Shown here: positions 50,984-59,530 of the stretch, piece by piece | Layout: every line of letters begins with the position of its first letter | Numbering within the stretch: the first letter of the stretch is position 1 | NCBI RefSeq assembly: GCF_027594425.1 | Contig: NZ_CP115159.1 | Coordinates: 1,663,001-1,727,000, forward strand | DNA length: 64,000 bases | Reading direction: 5' to 3' | Source: Zunongwangia sp. HGR-M22 | GTDB taxonomy: Bacteria > Bacteroidota > Bacteroidia > Flavobacteriales > Flavobacteriaceae | Notes under the pieces: generated by a model | Seen by the model: the letters and a program-made list of their open reading frames with translations, nothing else | Told to the model about the DNA's origin: nothing | Databases searched by the model: none | Translations under genes and position numbers: made by a program

Positions 50984-51749
50984 TTTTGGTGTTTTTAATA
51001 TTGGTATTTAATTCTGAAAAACCTTTCTCTGCTAACAAAAAGTCTTCTTTAGAAACCTGAAAATCGCCGTACCAGATAAAGTTATAAATGCGAGTAACTT
51101 TTTTAAAAATGTTGTTTAACTGCGAATTGCTTATTTCTGAAATATAATCGTCGTTCGTCTTTTGCGCTTCAAAATCGATAACGTTTTTGAGATCTAATTC
51201 TTTTAACGCCTGAAGGTAATAGTAACGAACAGCCATACGATATTGGCCATTTTCAATAGCTTCTTTTATTAAAGCCGGGATATCAGCATTTTGGATTATT
51301 TCTTCTTCGTTATCTAGATTTACATTTGCCGCTTTTGGTTCTTGTAAAATGTTTTTACCGGGATTTATTCTCGTAAATAACCAGATCACCAAAATAACAA
51401 TACCAACCAAAAGGATATAAGGAATTATTTTTATGATAAGCCCAAAAAAGCTGCCAGCATCATAATCTCCAAATAGCCAATTGAGGAATTGCTGATATTT
51501 TTGATTGATCCACTCTTTAAATTGCTGCCACCAGTTTTTATGTTGCTCTTCTTCTAAATAATTAAAATCTTCATTTTGTTTTAGATTTTCAATCGTAGTT
51601 TTTTCAAACTTAAGCGGACTTATATTATTATTTTCATCATAACGTACGCTTCTACTTTCACTTTCAGGTTCAGATTGGACAATAGAATCTTGCTGCGAAA
51701 ACGCAAAATGGAAATTCAGTAATAAAAGAAAATAAATTAAGACTTTCAT
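50976..51749 (-). CDS. DUF4129 domain protein
   Basis: This 257-residue protein has a signal peptide (residues 1-18), a linker, one membrane helix (about 110-130) and the C-terminal DUF4129 domain (about 160-250; IKEAIENGQYRMAVRYYYLQ, DEAQKTNDD-like, ITRIYNFIWYGDFQ). DUF4129 occurs next to MoxR/DUF58 genes and transglutaminases. It overlaps both the upstream membrane protein gene (4 nt) and the downstream DUF4350 gene (8 nt), giving tight coupling. Confidence 0.87.
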   Translation of the reverse strand: MKVLIYFLLLLNFHFAFSQQDSIVQSEPESESRSVRYDENNNISPLKFEKTTIENLKQNEDFNYLEEEQHKNWWQQFKEWINQKYQQFLNWLFGDYDAGSFFGLIIKIIPYILLVGIVILVIWLFTRINPGKNILQEPKAANVNLDNEEEIIQNADIPALIKEAIENGQYRMAVRYYYLQALKELDLKNVIDFEAQKTNDDYISEISNSQLNNIFKKVTRIYNFIWYGDFQVSKEDFLLAEKGFSELNTNIKNTKNE

Positions 51750-52615
51750 TCGCGATCGCTACCAAGCTTATCAATACTTTCAAAAGTTCCGGTAAAGTTT
51801 TTCTCTTCGTGTAAATGAAAATATAAAAGGCTAGTAAATAATGGTGTGATAATGTATAATACGTATTGCGCTATGGAAGAAAGCACAGATAGTATTATTA
51901 GAATTGGATCTTTACTTTGCATATTTTCGGCAACTGTTGTTATTCCTGCATCAAATCCGGAGATCATATTTACCAGCATGTAAATTATTAAAGGAAGTTG
52001 GAAAACTACATTAATCACATACATGATAATTCCAAAAACAATTAAAAGACCAAAGGTCATCCACCAATTATCTTTAATTAGTTGAAAGCAAGAGGATATC
52101 GTATCTCCCAAACTTTTCTGTTCAAAAACTAATATGGGTAAAGCCAAAGTAAAGACCACACCTAGGTATATACTTGGTAAGACTAAGAAAAGAAAGGCTA
52201 TAAAGATAGATATTGCTACAACTAAATTTAATGCCAGACCACTGCCTAAATCGTTTTTGAGACCTTGTTTTACATCTTCTTCACTTACAATACCGTCATT
52301 TGCTATATATGATTTTATATAGTTAAATACGCTTAAATAAAGTGCGGTAATATAAACAAAAAGAGCGAGCATGTTTATGAGCGCCGGGATCAAAAATCCT
52401 GTTAAATTTGTATAACCTTCAAAGCCAGTGCCAATGGTCATATACGTATAGTAGGCATTAGTCAAGATTAATGCCACCAAAAATGGAGCACAAACTTTTA
52501 AATTTATACTGAAAAAGCTTTTAGCATTTTCCCTTAAGAATTTGAAAGTATCACTTAGTAAGTCTCCAAAATCTCTGGTTTTTCTAAATCTGAATATATT
52601 ATTTTCCATCAACAA
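51746..52615 (-). CDS. Polytopic membrane protein of the MoxR/SpoIIM cluster
   Basis: This 289-residue protein has about six membrane helices, with the N-terminal FRFRKTRDFGDLLSDTFKFL. I see resemblance to the YesL/DUF975-type membrane family regularly encoded in this cluster, but no defining motif. ATG at 52615 or 52609 are both possible. It overlaps the SpoIIM gene by about 17 nt and the DUF4129 gene by 4 nt. Function unknown. Confidence 0.75.
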   Translation of the reverse strand: MLMENNIFRFRKTRDFGDLLSDTFKFLRENAKSFFSINLKVCAPFLVALILTNAYYTYMTIGTGFEGYTNLTGFLIPALINMLALFVYITALYLSVFNYIKSYIANDGIVSEEDVKQGLKNDLGSGLALNLVVAISIFIAFLFLVLPSIYLGVVFTLALPILVFEQKSLGDTISSCFQLIKDNWWMTFGLLIVFGIIMYVINVVFQLPLIIYMLVNMISGFDAGITTVAENMQSKDPILIILSVLSSIAQYVLYIITPLFTSLLYFHLHEEKNFTGTFESIDKLGSDRE

Positions 52616-53564
52616 ATTTTTTATGTAAACGATGTGGTAATATTACGTAATACCAAAGGATTAAAATAAAAGATAAACTTATAATTAAAATAGCCAGAGC
52701 ATCTGGCATTTCTGTATGTCTTGTTACAAATCCTTCTAAAAATCCGGCAATAATAAAAAAAGGAACGGTAGAAATTATGATTTTTAATCCGTCTTTAATA
52801 CCAGTAACAAAAGAGTGCAATCGGCTGTAGGTTTTTGGGAATAAAATACTTTTTCCGACAACCAAACCGGCGCATGCTGCGATAATTATTACTGAAATTT
52901 CTATGGTACCATGTATCCAAATGGTTCGTGCCGATTCCCAAAGTAAGCCTTTATCGTAAAAGAAATACTGAAATGAACCTAACATGATTGCGTTTTGCAT
53001 GATTATTACCAAGGTTCCTAAACCGCCAAGAACGCCAAGGGTAAAGGCCATTAGGCCAACTCTAACATTATTTATGGTGATCCCCAAAAACATATCGGTT
53101 TCTGAAGCCTGTTTATAAACAGCCATGGGATCGTTATTCTCAATATTATTTAGTGTCGCGTTTACATAAGCATCACCTAAAACTGCGCGTACAAAATTAG
53201 CATCACTTGCCGCGGAAAAAGCACCAATTATGGCAAAAATCGCAAATACTAAAAAACTAAATAAGAGTTGTTTCTGGTACTGATAAAAGAATAAAGGAAA
53301 CTCTTTCGTATAAAATAAAAGAAACTTATTCTTCGATTCCTTTTTATTTTTATAAATCATTCGATGCGCAGAAGATGCAAGATCGTTAAGATAACGAGCT
53401 GTATTACTTCCCGCATAAAAAGTATTGGCGTAGCTTAAGTGATCGGTAATTTCTACATAAAAAGCAGAGAGCTGATCCGGAGAAATATTACTATTATTTT
53501 TCAGGAGACTTTCAAACTTAAGCCATTTATCTTTATTTTGCTTCACAAAAGCAGCCTCGCGCAT
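52599..53564 (-). CDS. SpoIIM-family membrane protein
   Basis: This 321-residue protein belongs to the stage II sporulation protein M family. Six or so membrane helices are visible, with the conserved loops NNVRVGLMAFTLGVLGGLGT, GTIEISVIIIAACAGLVVGK. An N-terminal soluble part has a short helical bundle. In non-sporulating Bacteroidota, SpoIIM homologues accompany MoxR/RDD clusters. It is the first gene of the minus-strand operon, divergent from the RDD gene with 38 nt between starts. Confidence 0.92.
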   Translation of the reverse strand: MREAAFVKQNKDKWLKFESLLKNNSNISPDQLSAFYVEITDHLSYANTFYAGSNTARYLNDLASSAHRMIYKNKKESKNKFLLFYTKEFPLFFYQYQKQLLFSFLVFAIFAIIGAFSAASDANFVRAVLGDAYVNATLNNIENNDPMAVYKQASETDMFLGITINNVRVGLMAFTLGVLGGLGTLVIIMQNAIMLGSFQYFFYDKGLLWESARTIWIHGTIEISVIIIAACAGLVVGKSILFPKTYSRLHSFVTGIKDGLKIIISTVPFFIIAGFLEGFVTRHTEMPDALAILIISLSFILILWYYVILPHRLHKKFVDGK

Positions 53565-53602
53565 ATTCAGGATTAGATTAGATCCTCAAAGAAACATATT
53601 TA

Positions 53603-54316
53603 ATGGATAATTTTCAAATTGAAACCGCTCAAAATATCGGAATTCAGCAAAATTCGGCTTCTATCGGAGATCGAATTTTAGCATTTTTAATAGATCTTTT
53701 TATAATTGCCGCCTATGGTATTCTTAGCATGCTATTATTGGCAGGTTTAGAAGCCGATCGTTTTGGCGAAGGCGTGTATTATGTGGTGATAGGTTTGCCT
53801 ATTTTTCTTTATTATTTATTATTTGAAACTTTTTGGGACGGTAAAACTCCTGGGAAGTCTGCATTAAAAATACGAGTGGTGAAATTGGATGGATCTCGGC
53901 CGGCTTTTTCAAATTATCTTATCCGATGGTTATTGCGAACTATCGACATTAGTTTAGGAAGTGGTAGCATCGCTGTAGTTACTATTTTACTTAATGGTAA
54001 AGGACAGCGTTTAGGCGATATGGCCGCAAAAACCACAGTAATTTCTGAAAAAAGAAAAGTGAGTTTAGCGAATACCTTAGCTGTTGAAATCCCTGAAGAT
54101 TACAGTCCAAAATATCCACAGGTAACAGTTTTAAACGATCGGGATGTACAAGAAATTAAAGAAATTTACAGAAAAGCAAGAATGAATGGAAATCATAATG
54201 TGATCATTGCTTTAGCTGAAAAATTATCGAACTTACTGGGAGTGAAATTTGAAGAAAAACCAATGGTTTTTGTAAAAAGAGTGATCGAAGATTATAATTA
54301 TTTTACGCAACAGTAG
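53603..54316 (+). CDS. RDD-family membrane protein
   Basis: This 237-residue protein carries the RDD domain: ASIGDRILAFLIDLFIIAAY, FETFWDGKTPGKSALKIRVV and RWLLRTIDI. Three membrane helices are visible. A C-terminal cytoplasmic tail of about 85 residues follows. RDD proteins may transport or regulate; some are Na+/H+ exchangers. It is divergent from the SpoIIM operon, and shared promoter DNA of 38 nt implies overlapping regulation. Confidence 0.9.
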   Translation: MDNFQIETAQNIGIQQNSASIGDRILAFLIDLFIIAAYGILSMLLLAGLEADRFGEGVYYVVIGLPIFLYYLLFETFWDGKTPGKSALKIRVVKLDGSRPAFSNYLIRWLLRTIDISLGSGSIAVVTILLNGKGQRLGDMAAKTTVISEKRKVSLANTLAVEIPEDYSPKYPQVTVLNDRDVQEIKEIYRKARMNGNHNVIIALAEKLSNLLGVKFEEKPMVFVKRVIEDYNYFTQQ

Positions 54317-54465
54317 GTTAGAAGTTAGATTTAAGATATTAGAGCCTAGAACCTAGACATTCTTCATTAAAAATAGCACCGTAAAACTTAGATTATTGAT
54401 AATTGCTAACTGTTAATTGTTAATTGATCTCTGCCAACTGAGACTGCTCACTGCAAACTGAAAAA
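54317..54465 (+). repeat. Intergenic degenerate repeat tract
   Basis: After the RDD stop comes TAGATTTAAGATATTAGA (54326-54343), matching 33958-33975 at 17 of 18 bases, then AGCCTAGAACCTAGACA, and a run of ATTGCTAACTGTTAATTGTT and similar units (54394-54463). It has no open frame. It belongs to the same class as 32245-32391 and 33937-34246. Confidence 0.55.
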
Positions 54466-55224
54466 CTATTCAATAATCTCGACCTTCATTTCGATATTAT
54501 CGATTGGCCATTCTGATTGTCCAGTTTCGACTTTAGAAATTTTATCTACAACATCCATTCCTTTGGAAACATACCCAAAAACAGTATGTTCATCGTCCAA
54601 ATGATGCGCTCCATTAGGATTTAAAACCACGAAAAATTCAAACGGACTCGATGCTTTGCTGGTATTCTGCTCCGCATACTTTGCTGCAGAAAAAGCTCTA
54701 CGATTATGGGTGTGGCCTGCATTTAATTCATTCGGGATTAAATAATCTCCAATAGCGTATCTTTTTTTATTAGTAGAAGCATTATCTGAATTACCTCCCT
54801 GAATCACAAAATTTGGCGCCACACGATGAAAATAAGTATTATTAAAATAATTGTTTTTAACAAGCATAATAAAATTGGCGCGATGCAGCGGCGTATCACG
54901 ATATAATGTTACCTCAAATGCTCCAAAAGAGGTTGTTATAAGTACTTTATTCTCTGGATTTTTCTTTCCATATTCGGTTAAAAATGGTATTAATTTTTCT
55001 TGCGGAATAGGAAAGGCGGTATCTTTTTCTGTTTTATTTTTCTCCTGTTTATTTTCAATTTCTGAAAAATCGACTTTATTTTTTACCGAATCCTCGCTTT
55101 TTATGCTATTTTTAACGGCTGCCGAGGTGTTTTCTGAATTATTATCGCCTGAAGTTTTCTTATCTTCACAACTTGCGAAAACACTAACAACCAAAATTAC
55201 GATTACTGATACACGTTTAAACAT
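54466..55224 (-). CDS. Cyclophilin-type peptidyl-prolyl isomerase lipoprotein
   Basis: This 252-residue lipoprotein has the signal MFKRVSVIVILVVSVFASC (Cys19), a Ser/Asn/Lys-rich linker (about 20-85), and a cyclophilin-like domain from about residue 90. It shows FEVTLYRDTPLHRANFIMLV, NNYFNNTYFHRVAPNFVIQG and EFFVVLNPNGAHHLDDEHTV. It catalyses prolyl cis-trans isomerisation in the periplasm. The start is placed at 55224 because the longer frame runs into the Nudix gene and lacks a signal. Its ATG overlaps the divergent Nudix ATG by two bases. Confidence 0.93.
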   Translation of the reverse strand: MFKRVSVIVILVVSVFASCEDKKTSGDNNSENTSAAVKNSIKSEDSVKNKVDFSEIENKQEKNKTEKDTAFPIPQEKLIPFLTEYGKKNPENKVLITTSFGAFEVTLYRDTPLHRANFIMLVKNNYFNNTYFHRVAPNFVIQGGNSDNASTNKKRYAIGDYLIPNELNAGHTHNRRAFSAAKYAEQNTSKASSPFEFFVVLNPNGAHHLDDEHTVFGYVSKGMDVVDKISKVETGQSEWPIDNIEMKVEIIE

Positions 55225-55861
55225 GGAATTTTTCGAGTTTAAAAATAGAATTTCAAATTTAAAAAAAATTGAACTGCCCGGCGAGGCTGCACACAATAAA
55301 TTAGCCCCTTCTATTAGAGTTCAGGAACTTAAAAAAATTGACTTTTCAGCAAAAAGAACAAATAAAGCGGGAGTAATGGCGGTTTTTTACCCCAAAAATG
55401 GTCAAACTTATTTTGTGCTTATTCTAAGAAAAACTTATAAAGGTGTTCATTCAAATCAAATTGGTTTTCCCGGCGGAAGGGTGGAAGAGGAAGACGAAAA
55501 TATAGAAGAAACGGCTTTACGTGAAACTGAAGAGGAAGTTGGTATCCCTCGAGATAAAATTAAAGTGATAAGAGGATTAACAAATCTGTATATTCCGCCC
55601 AGTAATTTCTGGGTACATCCTTTTGTAGGAGTTATGACTGAAACTCCACATCTTATTCCGCAAGAAAGCGAAGTAGAAGCTATATTGGAAGTAAAACTTG
55701 AAGACTTTTTAGATGAGAAAAATTTTGTGACCGAGAATTTGAGTACTTCTTATATGGAGAATATTGATGTTCCAGCATTCTTATTGAACGATCAGATCGT
55801 TTGGGGCGCAACAGGCATGATGCTTGGTGAACTTCGAGAAATGCTCCAGGAAATTCTATAA
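55223..55861 (+). CDS. Nudix hydrolase (CoA pyrophosphatase type)
   Basis: This 212-residue Nudix enzyme has the box GFPGGRVEEEDENIEETALR with ETEEEVGIP (GX5EX7REUXEEXGU), N-terminal MEFFEFKNRISNLKKIELPG and GMMLGELREMLQEI at the end. It fits the CoA pyrophosphatase group that hydrolyses CoA and acyl-CoA at the diphosphate. The start is the ATG at 55223, which shares two bases with the oppositely oriented peptidyl-prolyl isomerase start. The longer open frame from 54851 is antisense to that gene and is not used. Confidence 0.92.
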   Translation: MEFFEFKNRISNLKKIELPGEAAHNKLAPSIRVQELKKIDFSAKRTNKAGVMAVFYPKNGQTYFVLILRKTYKGVHSNQIGFPGGRVEEEDENIEETALRETEEEVGIPRDKIKVIRGLTNLYIPPSNFWVHPFVGVMTETPHLIPQESEVEAILEVKLEDFLDEKNFVTENLSTSYMENIDVPAFLLNDQIVWGATGMMLGELREMLQEIL

Positions 55862-55961
55862 AATCGAAATCCTTATATTTGTGGGTTTTTCAGAAAAAAT
55901 GAAGAGGAATTTTTAGTTTTCGTTAAAATAGAACCATTGCGACCAATAGACCAACTAAATT

Positions 55962-56774
55962 ATGGGATTATTCAAAAAGAATCCATTTGGACATATATTA
56001 TTTATTAAAAAATGGCTTATTCGAGTTTTCGGATTAATGACGCATCGTCGTTATAGAGGATTCAACGAATTAAATATAGAAGGTTCAGAAATTATCAAAA
56101 ACCTTCCAGAAAGAGGAGTTTTATTTGTTTCTAACCATCAAACATATTTCGCCGATGTTGTGGCCATGTTTCACGTTTTTAATGCCAGTTTAAGCGGAAG
56201 GGTAGATAGCATAAAGAACGTGGGTTACATCTGGCAACCCAAAATGAATATTTACTACGTTGCAGCTAAAGAAACAATGAAAGCCGGATTGTTGGCCAGA
56301 GTTTTAGCATATGCGGGGGCTATTAAGGTAGAACGAACCTGGCGATCTAAAGGCCAAGAAGTAAAAAGAAAGGTAAATCCAGACGATTCTAAAAATGTAG
56401 GAGTCGCTTTAGATGATGGTTGGGTTATCACTTTTCCACAAGGTACCACAACTCCTTTTAAACCTATAAGAAAAGGGACAGCTCATATTATTAAACAATA
56501 CAAACCAATTGTTGTGCCTATTGTTATAGACGGTTTTAGACGTTCTTTTGATAAGAAAGGTCTGCGTATAAAAAAGCGAGGCATTTTACAATCATTTCAG
56601 GTAAAAGAACCTTTAGAGATCGATTATGATAATGATAGTATTGAGGATATCGTTGGAAAATTAGAATATGCAATCGAACAACATTCTTCATTTTTAAAGG
56701 TAATTCCAACAGATGAACTGGAAGAGATAGAACATTTAAATGAAAAACGCCGCTATTCTTATAAAGAAGAATAG
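55962..56774 (+). CDS. Lysophospholipid acyltransferase family protein
   Basis: This 270-residue protein is of the PlsC-like (LPLAT) type. Visible are motif I VSNHQTYFADVVAMFHVF, which reads HX5D rather than the usual HX4D, and the later ITFPQGTTTPFKPIRKGTAHI (motif III type, EGTR replaced by QGTT). It likely acylates a lysophospholipid or related lipid at the membrane. The altered motifs are recurrent in a flavobacterial subgroup rather than a decayed gene. Its last codons fold into a hairpin with the DNA beyond its stop. Confidence 0.87.
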   Translation: MGLFKKNPFGHILFIKKWLIRVFGLMTHRRYRGFNELNIEGSEIIKNLPERGVLFVSNHQTYFADVVAMFHVFNASLSGRVDSIKNVGYIWQPKMNIYYVAAKETMKAGLLARVLAYAGAIKVERTWRSKGQEVKRKVNPDDSKNVGVALDDGWVITFPQGTTTPFKPIRKGTAHIIKQYKPIVVPIVIDGFRRSFDKKGLRIKKRGILQSFQVKEPLEIDYDNDSIEDIVGKLEYAIEQHSSFLKVIPTDELEEIEHLNEKRRYSYKEE

Positions 56775-56781
56775 CAGCGTT
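56746..56781. terminator. Hairpin overlapping the acyltransferase stop codon
   Basis: AACGCCGCTATTCTT (56746-56760) and AAGAATAGCAGCGTT (56767-56781) pair over 14 of 15 positions across six bases. The stop codon at 56772-56774 lies inside the 3' arm. It may terminate the convergent transcripts; the T-run after it is poor. Confidence 0.5.
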
Positions 56782-56803
56782 GTTATTCAGAATTATAAAG
56801 GTG

Positions 56804-57445
56804 TTAATCGCAGTCTAAATTTTTTAACTGCGTATAGTTTTTCTTTAATCGCCTTAGTAAAATACCATAAATAAGACGATAAAATAACCAGATCCCGCCA
56901 AGAACAATACTCAGAACAATTATGATTATCCCGATAAATTTAAAATAATCGATAGTGTCGAAATCTTTTATTGGATTATTTTCGATGTGAGTTTCATGCA
57001 AATAATGATAAAAAATAAGGAAAGAATACATGACGATTACAAAAGCACTTGAGATCAACATATAACCAATGTAATGCTTAACAGTTTTCCTGGTTTTTAA
57101 AATATTTTGCATCAATTTTTTGGTAGAGCTGGTCGAGGATATTCTTTGGTAGTTTTTATAGAATTTGTACACAAAAAATAACCAGATAATTAGATTAATA
57201 CCATTTAATGCGATGGTAAACTCTCTTAAATCTACCTTATCCAGATTTTTCCAGTAATTATCATCCATTACAAAGAAGTTAAGTGCAATACCAAGCACAA
57301 ACTCACATAGACTAATAACAAACAACCACTTTACGATCGAAGAAGATCGTTTCCAGATCATTTTATAAAGATCGTCATAGGAAACTTTGGGAAGATTCAC
57401 TTCCTGGTTTTTCCAGTCTTTTTTTAATAATTCTAATCCATCCAT
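56804..57445 (-). CDS. Membrane protein cotranscribed with ECF sigma factor
   Basis: This 213-residue protein has four membrane helices (about 36-56, 73-93, 125-150 and 168-192) and a short N-terminal segment WKNQEVNLPKVSYDDLYKMI. I see no anti-sigma zinc motif. Its position 3 nt after the sigma factor suggests a regulatory role, perhaps as a non-canonical anti-sigma factor, but this is inference. Some databases give this group the unfounded name of a carotene-cleaving enzyme. Confidence 0.75.
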   Translation of the reverse strand: MDGLELLKKDWKNQEVNLPKVSYDDLYKMIWKRSSSIVKWLFVISLCEFVLGIALNFFVMDDNYWKNLDKVDLREFTIALNGINLIIWLFFVYKFYKNYQRISSTSSTKKLMQNILKTRKTVKHYIGYMLISSAFVIVMYSFLIFYHYLHETHIENNPIKDFDTIDYFKFIGIIIIVLSIVLGGIWLFYRLIYGILLRRLKKNYTQLKNLDCD

Positions 57446-57448
57446 AGT

Positions 57449-57943
57449 TTACGGATTTAAAACACTTTTAAGTTTAGTTTTTATTCGATTCATTTTCACT
57501 CGTGCATTCACTTCACTTATTCCTAAAGTTTCCGATATTTCTTTGTAATTTTTATCTTCTAGATAAAGAAAAACCAATGCTTTTTCAATATCATTTAATT
57601 CTTTAATAGCACTATACATCAATCCTAATTGCTGTTCGGTTTCATCGTCATAATCTTCCGCTTTTATTTTAAAATGAACGGTATCAAAATCCTGAGTTGC
57701 AATACCACGTTTTTTCTTTCGGTATAAGGTAATTGCAGTATTTAAAGCTACTCTGTACATCCATGTACTAAATTTAGCATCACCCCTAAATTTAGGATAG
57801 GCTTTCCATAGTTGAATAGTGATTTCCTGAAACAAATCGTTATGCGACTCTCTATCGTGCGTATATAATCTGCAAATTTTATGCGCAATATTTTGATGTC
57901 GCTCTAAATTTGTGACGAATTGATGTTCTAATTCTTTCTCCAC
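57449..57943 (-). CDS. ECF-type RNA polymerase sigma factor
   Basis: This 164-residue sigma-70 family factor has region 2 (LYTHDRESHNDLFQEITIQL, AKFSTWMYRVALNTAITLYR) and region 4 (LEDKNYKEISETLGISEVNA, RVKMNRIKTKLKSVLN). No region 1.1 or 3 is present, so it is of the ECF type. It is cotranscribed with the membrane protein downstream. Its promoter targets cannot be derived here. Confidence 0.94.
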   Translation of the reverse strand: MEKELEHQFVTNLERHQNIAHKICRLYTHDRESHNDLFQEITIQLWKAYPKFRGDAKFSTWMYRVALNTAITLYRKKKRGIATQDFDTVHFKIKAEDYDDETEQQLGLMYSAIKELNDIEKALVFLYLEDKNYKEISETLGISEVNARVKMNRIKTKLKSVLNP

Positions 57944-58069
57944 ATTGATTGATTAGCTTCTATAGGTAGCAATAAACTATTTTTTGTTACACAAAAACTT
58001 TAAAATACCGTTAATGCGCTTCGTTTTTATGGTTTAAGCCGTAACTTTACGGTAAACCAATCAATAATT

Positions 58070-59377
58070 ATGAATATACCCAGAACCGAATTGCCCAGGG
58101 TGGTCATCATTGGTGGCGGTTTTGCCGGAATTTCCCTGGCAAGAAAGTTATTAAACGAAGAAATACAGATGGTCTTGCTAGACCGTAATAATTATCACAC
58201 CTTTCAACCCCTTTTATATCAAGTATCAACCTCTGGATTAGAGCCAGATTCTATTGCATATCCCTTAAGAAAAGTGACAAGGAATTCGCAAAAATGCTTT
58301 TTTCGAAATGCAGAAGTTGAATCTATAGATGCCGAAAATAATATCATTCACTCTAATATTGGAGAACTTGTTTACGATTACTTGGTGATTGCTACCGGAT
58401 CTAAAACGAATTTCTTCGGAAATGAGAGTGTAGAAAAGAATGCCATGTGGATGAAAACGATCCCGCAGGCATTAAATATTAGAAGTCTCATTTTAGAGAA
58501 TTTAGAGCAGGCTGTAATTGAAACAGATCCAGAAAAGCGTAAATCCTTATTAAATTTCGTTTTAGTTGGGGCTGGTCCTACCGGAGTTGAATTGAGCGGA
58601 GCTATAGCAGGCCTTCGGAATAATATTGTGCCAAAAGATTATCCCGATCTTAATCCCGCAGAAATGAATATTCACTTGTTAGAAGGTTTAGGGCGTGTAC
58701 TTCCACCTATGAGTGAAAAATCTTCTAAAAAAGCTCAGAAATTTTTAGAAGATTTAGGAGTAAAAATTCATTTGAACACCATGGTAGAGAATTATGATGG
58801 TCATTTGGTTACCACAAATACAGATCTAGCTTTAAAGACAGAAACCCTAATATGGTCTGCCGGGGTTACCGGTGCTCCTGTAAAAGGTTTAAATGCTTCT
58901 GCTATGATCGAAAAAGCAAATCGTTATGAGGTAAATGCGTTTAATCAGGTTAATGGTTACGAGAACATATTTGCCATTGGCGATATTGCAGTTATGCAAA
59001 CTGAAGAATACCCAAAAGGACATCCAATGGTTGCACAGCCGGCTATACAGCAAGGAAAACATTTGGCAAAGAATCTTAAGAAATTAATTAAAGGTGAGAA
59101 ATTAGAACCTTTTGATTATTTTGATAAGGGAAGTATGGCTACAATTGGAAGAAATAAAGCCGTTGTAGATCTTGGAAAATCAACTTTCGGAGGCTTTTTT
59201 GCCTGGTTTATTTGGATGTTTGTGCATCTTTGGTTTTTAATAGGCTTTAGAAATAGATTAGTCACCTTTTGTAATTGGGTATACAATTATATTAACTTCG
59301 ATCGCGCGGCAAGGCTAATTATAAGACCTTATAAATCGAATAAAGAAAATTTGGAAACAAATCAGAAAAAAATATAG
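58070..59377 (+). CDS. ndh: Type II NADH dehydrogenase (NDH-2)
   Basis: This 435-residue membrane-associated flavoprotein oxidises NADH and reduces menaquinone without proton pumping. It has the FAD motif RVVIIGGGFAGISLARKL, DRNNYHTFQPLLYQVSTSGL, the NADH motif NFVLVGAGPTGVELSGAIAG, IFAIGDIAVMQ, and the quinone-site region PAIQQGKHLAKNL. The C-terminal part (FAWFIWMFVHLWFLIGFRNR) is hydrophobic and probably anchors it. The palindrome CCGTAA-CT-TTACGG lies before the start. A terminator follows. Confidence 0.95.
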   Translation: MNIPRTELPRVVIIGGGFAGISLARKLLNEEIQMVLLDRNNYHTFQPLLYQVSTSGLEPDSIAYPLRKVTRNSQKCFFRNAEVESIDAENNIIHSNIGELVYDYLVIATGSKTNFFGNESVEKNAMWMKTIPQALNIRSLILENLEQAVIETDPEKRKSLLNFVLVGAGPTGVELSGAIAGLRNNIVPKDYPDLNPAEMNIHLLEGLGRVLPPMSEKSSKKAQKFLEDLGVKIHLNTMVENYDGHLVTTNTDLALKTETLIWSAGVTGAPVKGLNASAMIEKANRYEVNAFNQVNGYENIFAIGDIAVMQTEEYPKGHPMVAQPAIQQGKHLAKNLKKLIKGEKLEPFDYFDKGSMATIGRNKAVVDLGKSTFGGFFAWFIWMFVHLWFLIGFRNRLVTFCNWVYNYINFDRAARLIIRPYKSNKENLETNQKKI

Positions 59378-59406
59378 CATCATAAGCCAGAATAAAAAGA
59401 TAATAT

Positions 59407-59440
59407 AAACCCGTATCGAAAGATTCGGGTTTTGTTTTTT
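59407..59440 (+). terminator. Intrinsic terminator after ndh
   Basis: AAACCCG pairs with CGGGTTT, with an inner ATC/GAT stem and GAAA loop, followed by TGTTTTTT. It ends the NDH-2 transcript and directly abuts the first LytTR half-site. Confidence 0.85.
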
Positions 59441-59510
59441 CAATTGGTCGCTAAAAAATTACAGTTCAGTTTTCTTTTTTACGGTAATGGATGTATCTGA
59501 AGCATTTTTG
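59440..59510 (+). promoter_or_regulatory. LytTR-type tandem half-sites and -7 box of the TonB receptor gene
   Basis: TCAATTGGT (59440-59448) and ACAGTTCAG (59461-59469) are 21 bp apart. Both fit the LytTR half-site pattern [TA][AC][CA]GTTN[AG][TG], the first with one mismatch. After 32 nt from ACAGTTCAGT comes CATTTTTG (59503-59510), a -7-like box, and 20 nt later the start codon. The same layout occurs at 61685-61755 and 47101-47171. Confidence 0.7.
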
Positions 59511-59530
59511 AAGTATAAAATCAATCAAAA

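Noticed and set aside
54851-55222. Long N-terminal extension of the Nudix gene antisense to the isomerase
   Set aside because: The extension mirrors the complementary strand of the isomerase gene and has no family similarity; the family start is at 55223.
58035-58048. CCGTAA-CT-TTACGG palindrome before ndh
   Set aside because: It overlaps a probable -7 box (TAACTTTA) and no second copy was found in the window, so a regulatory role is not supported.
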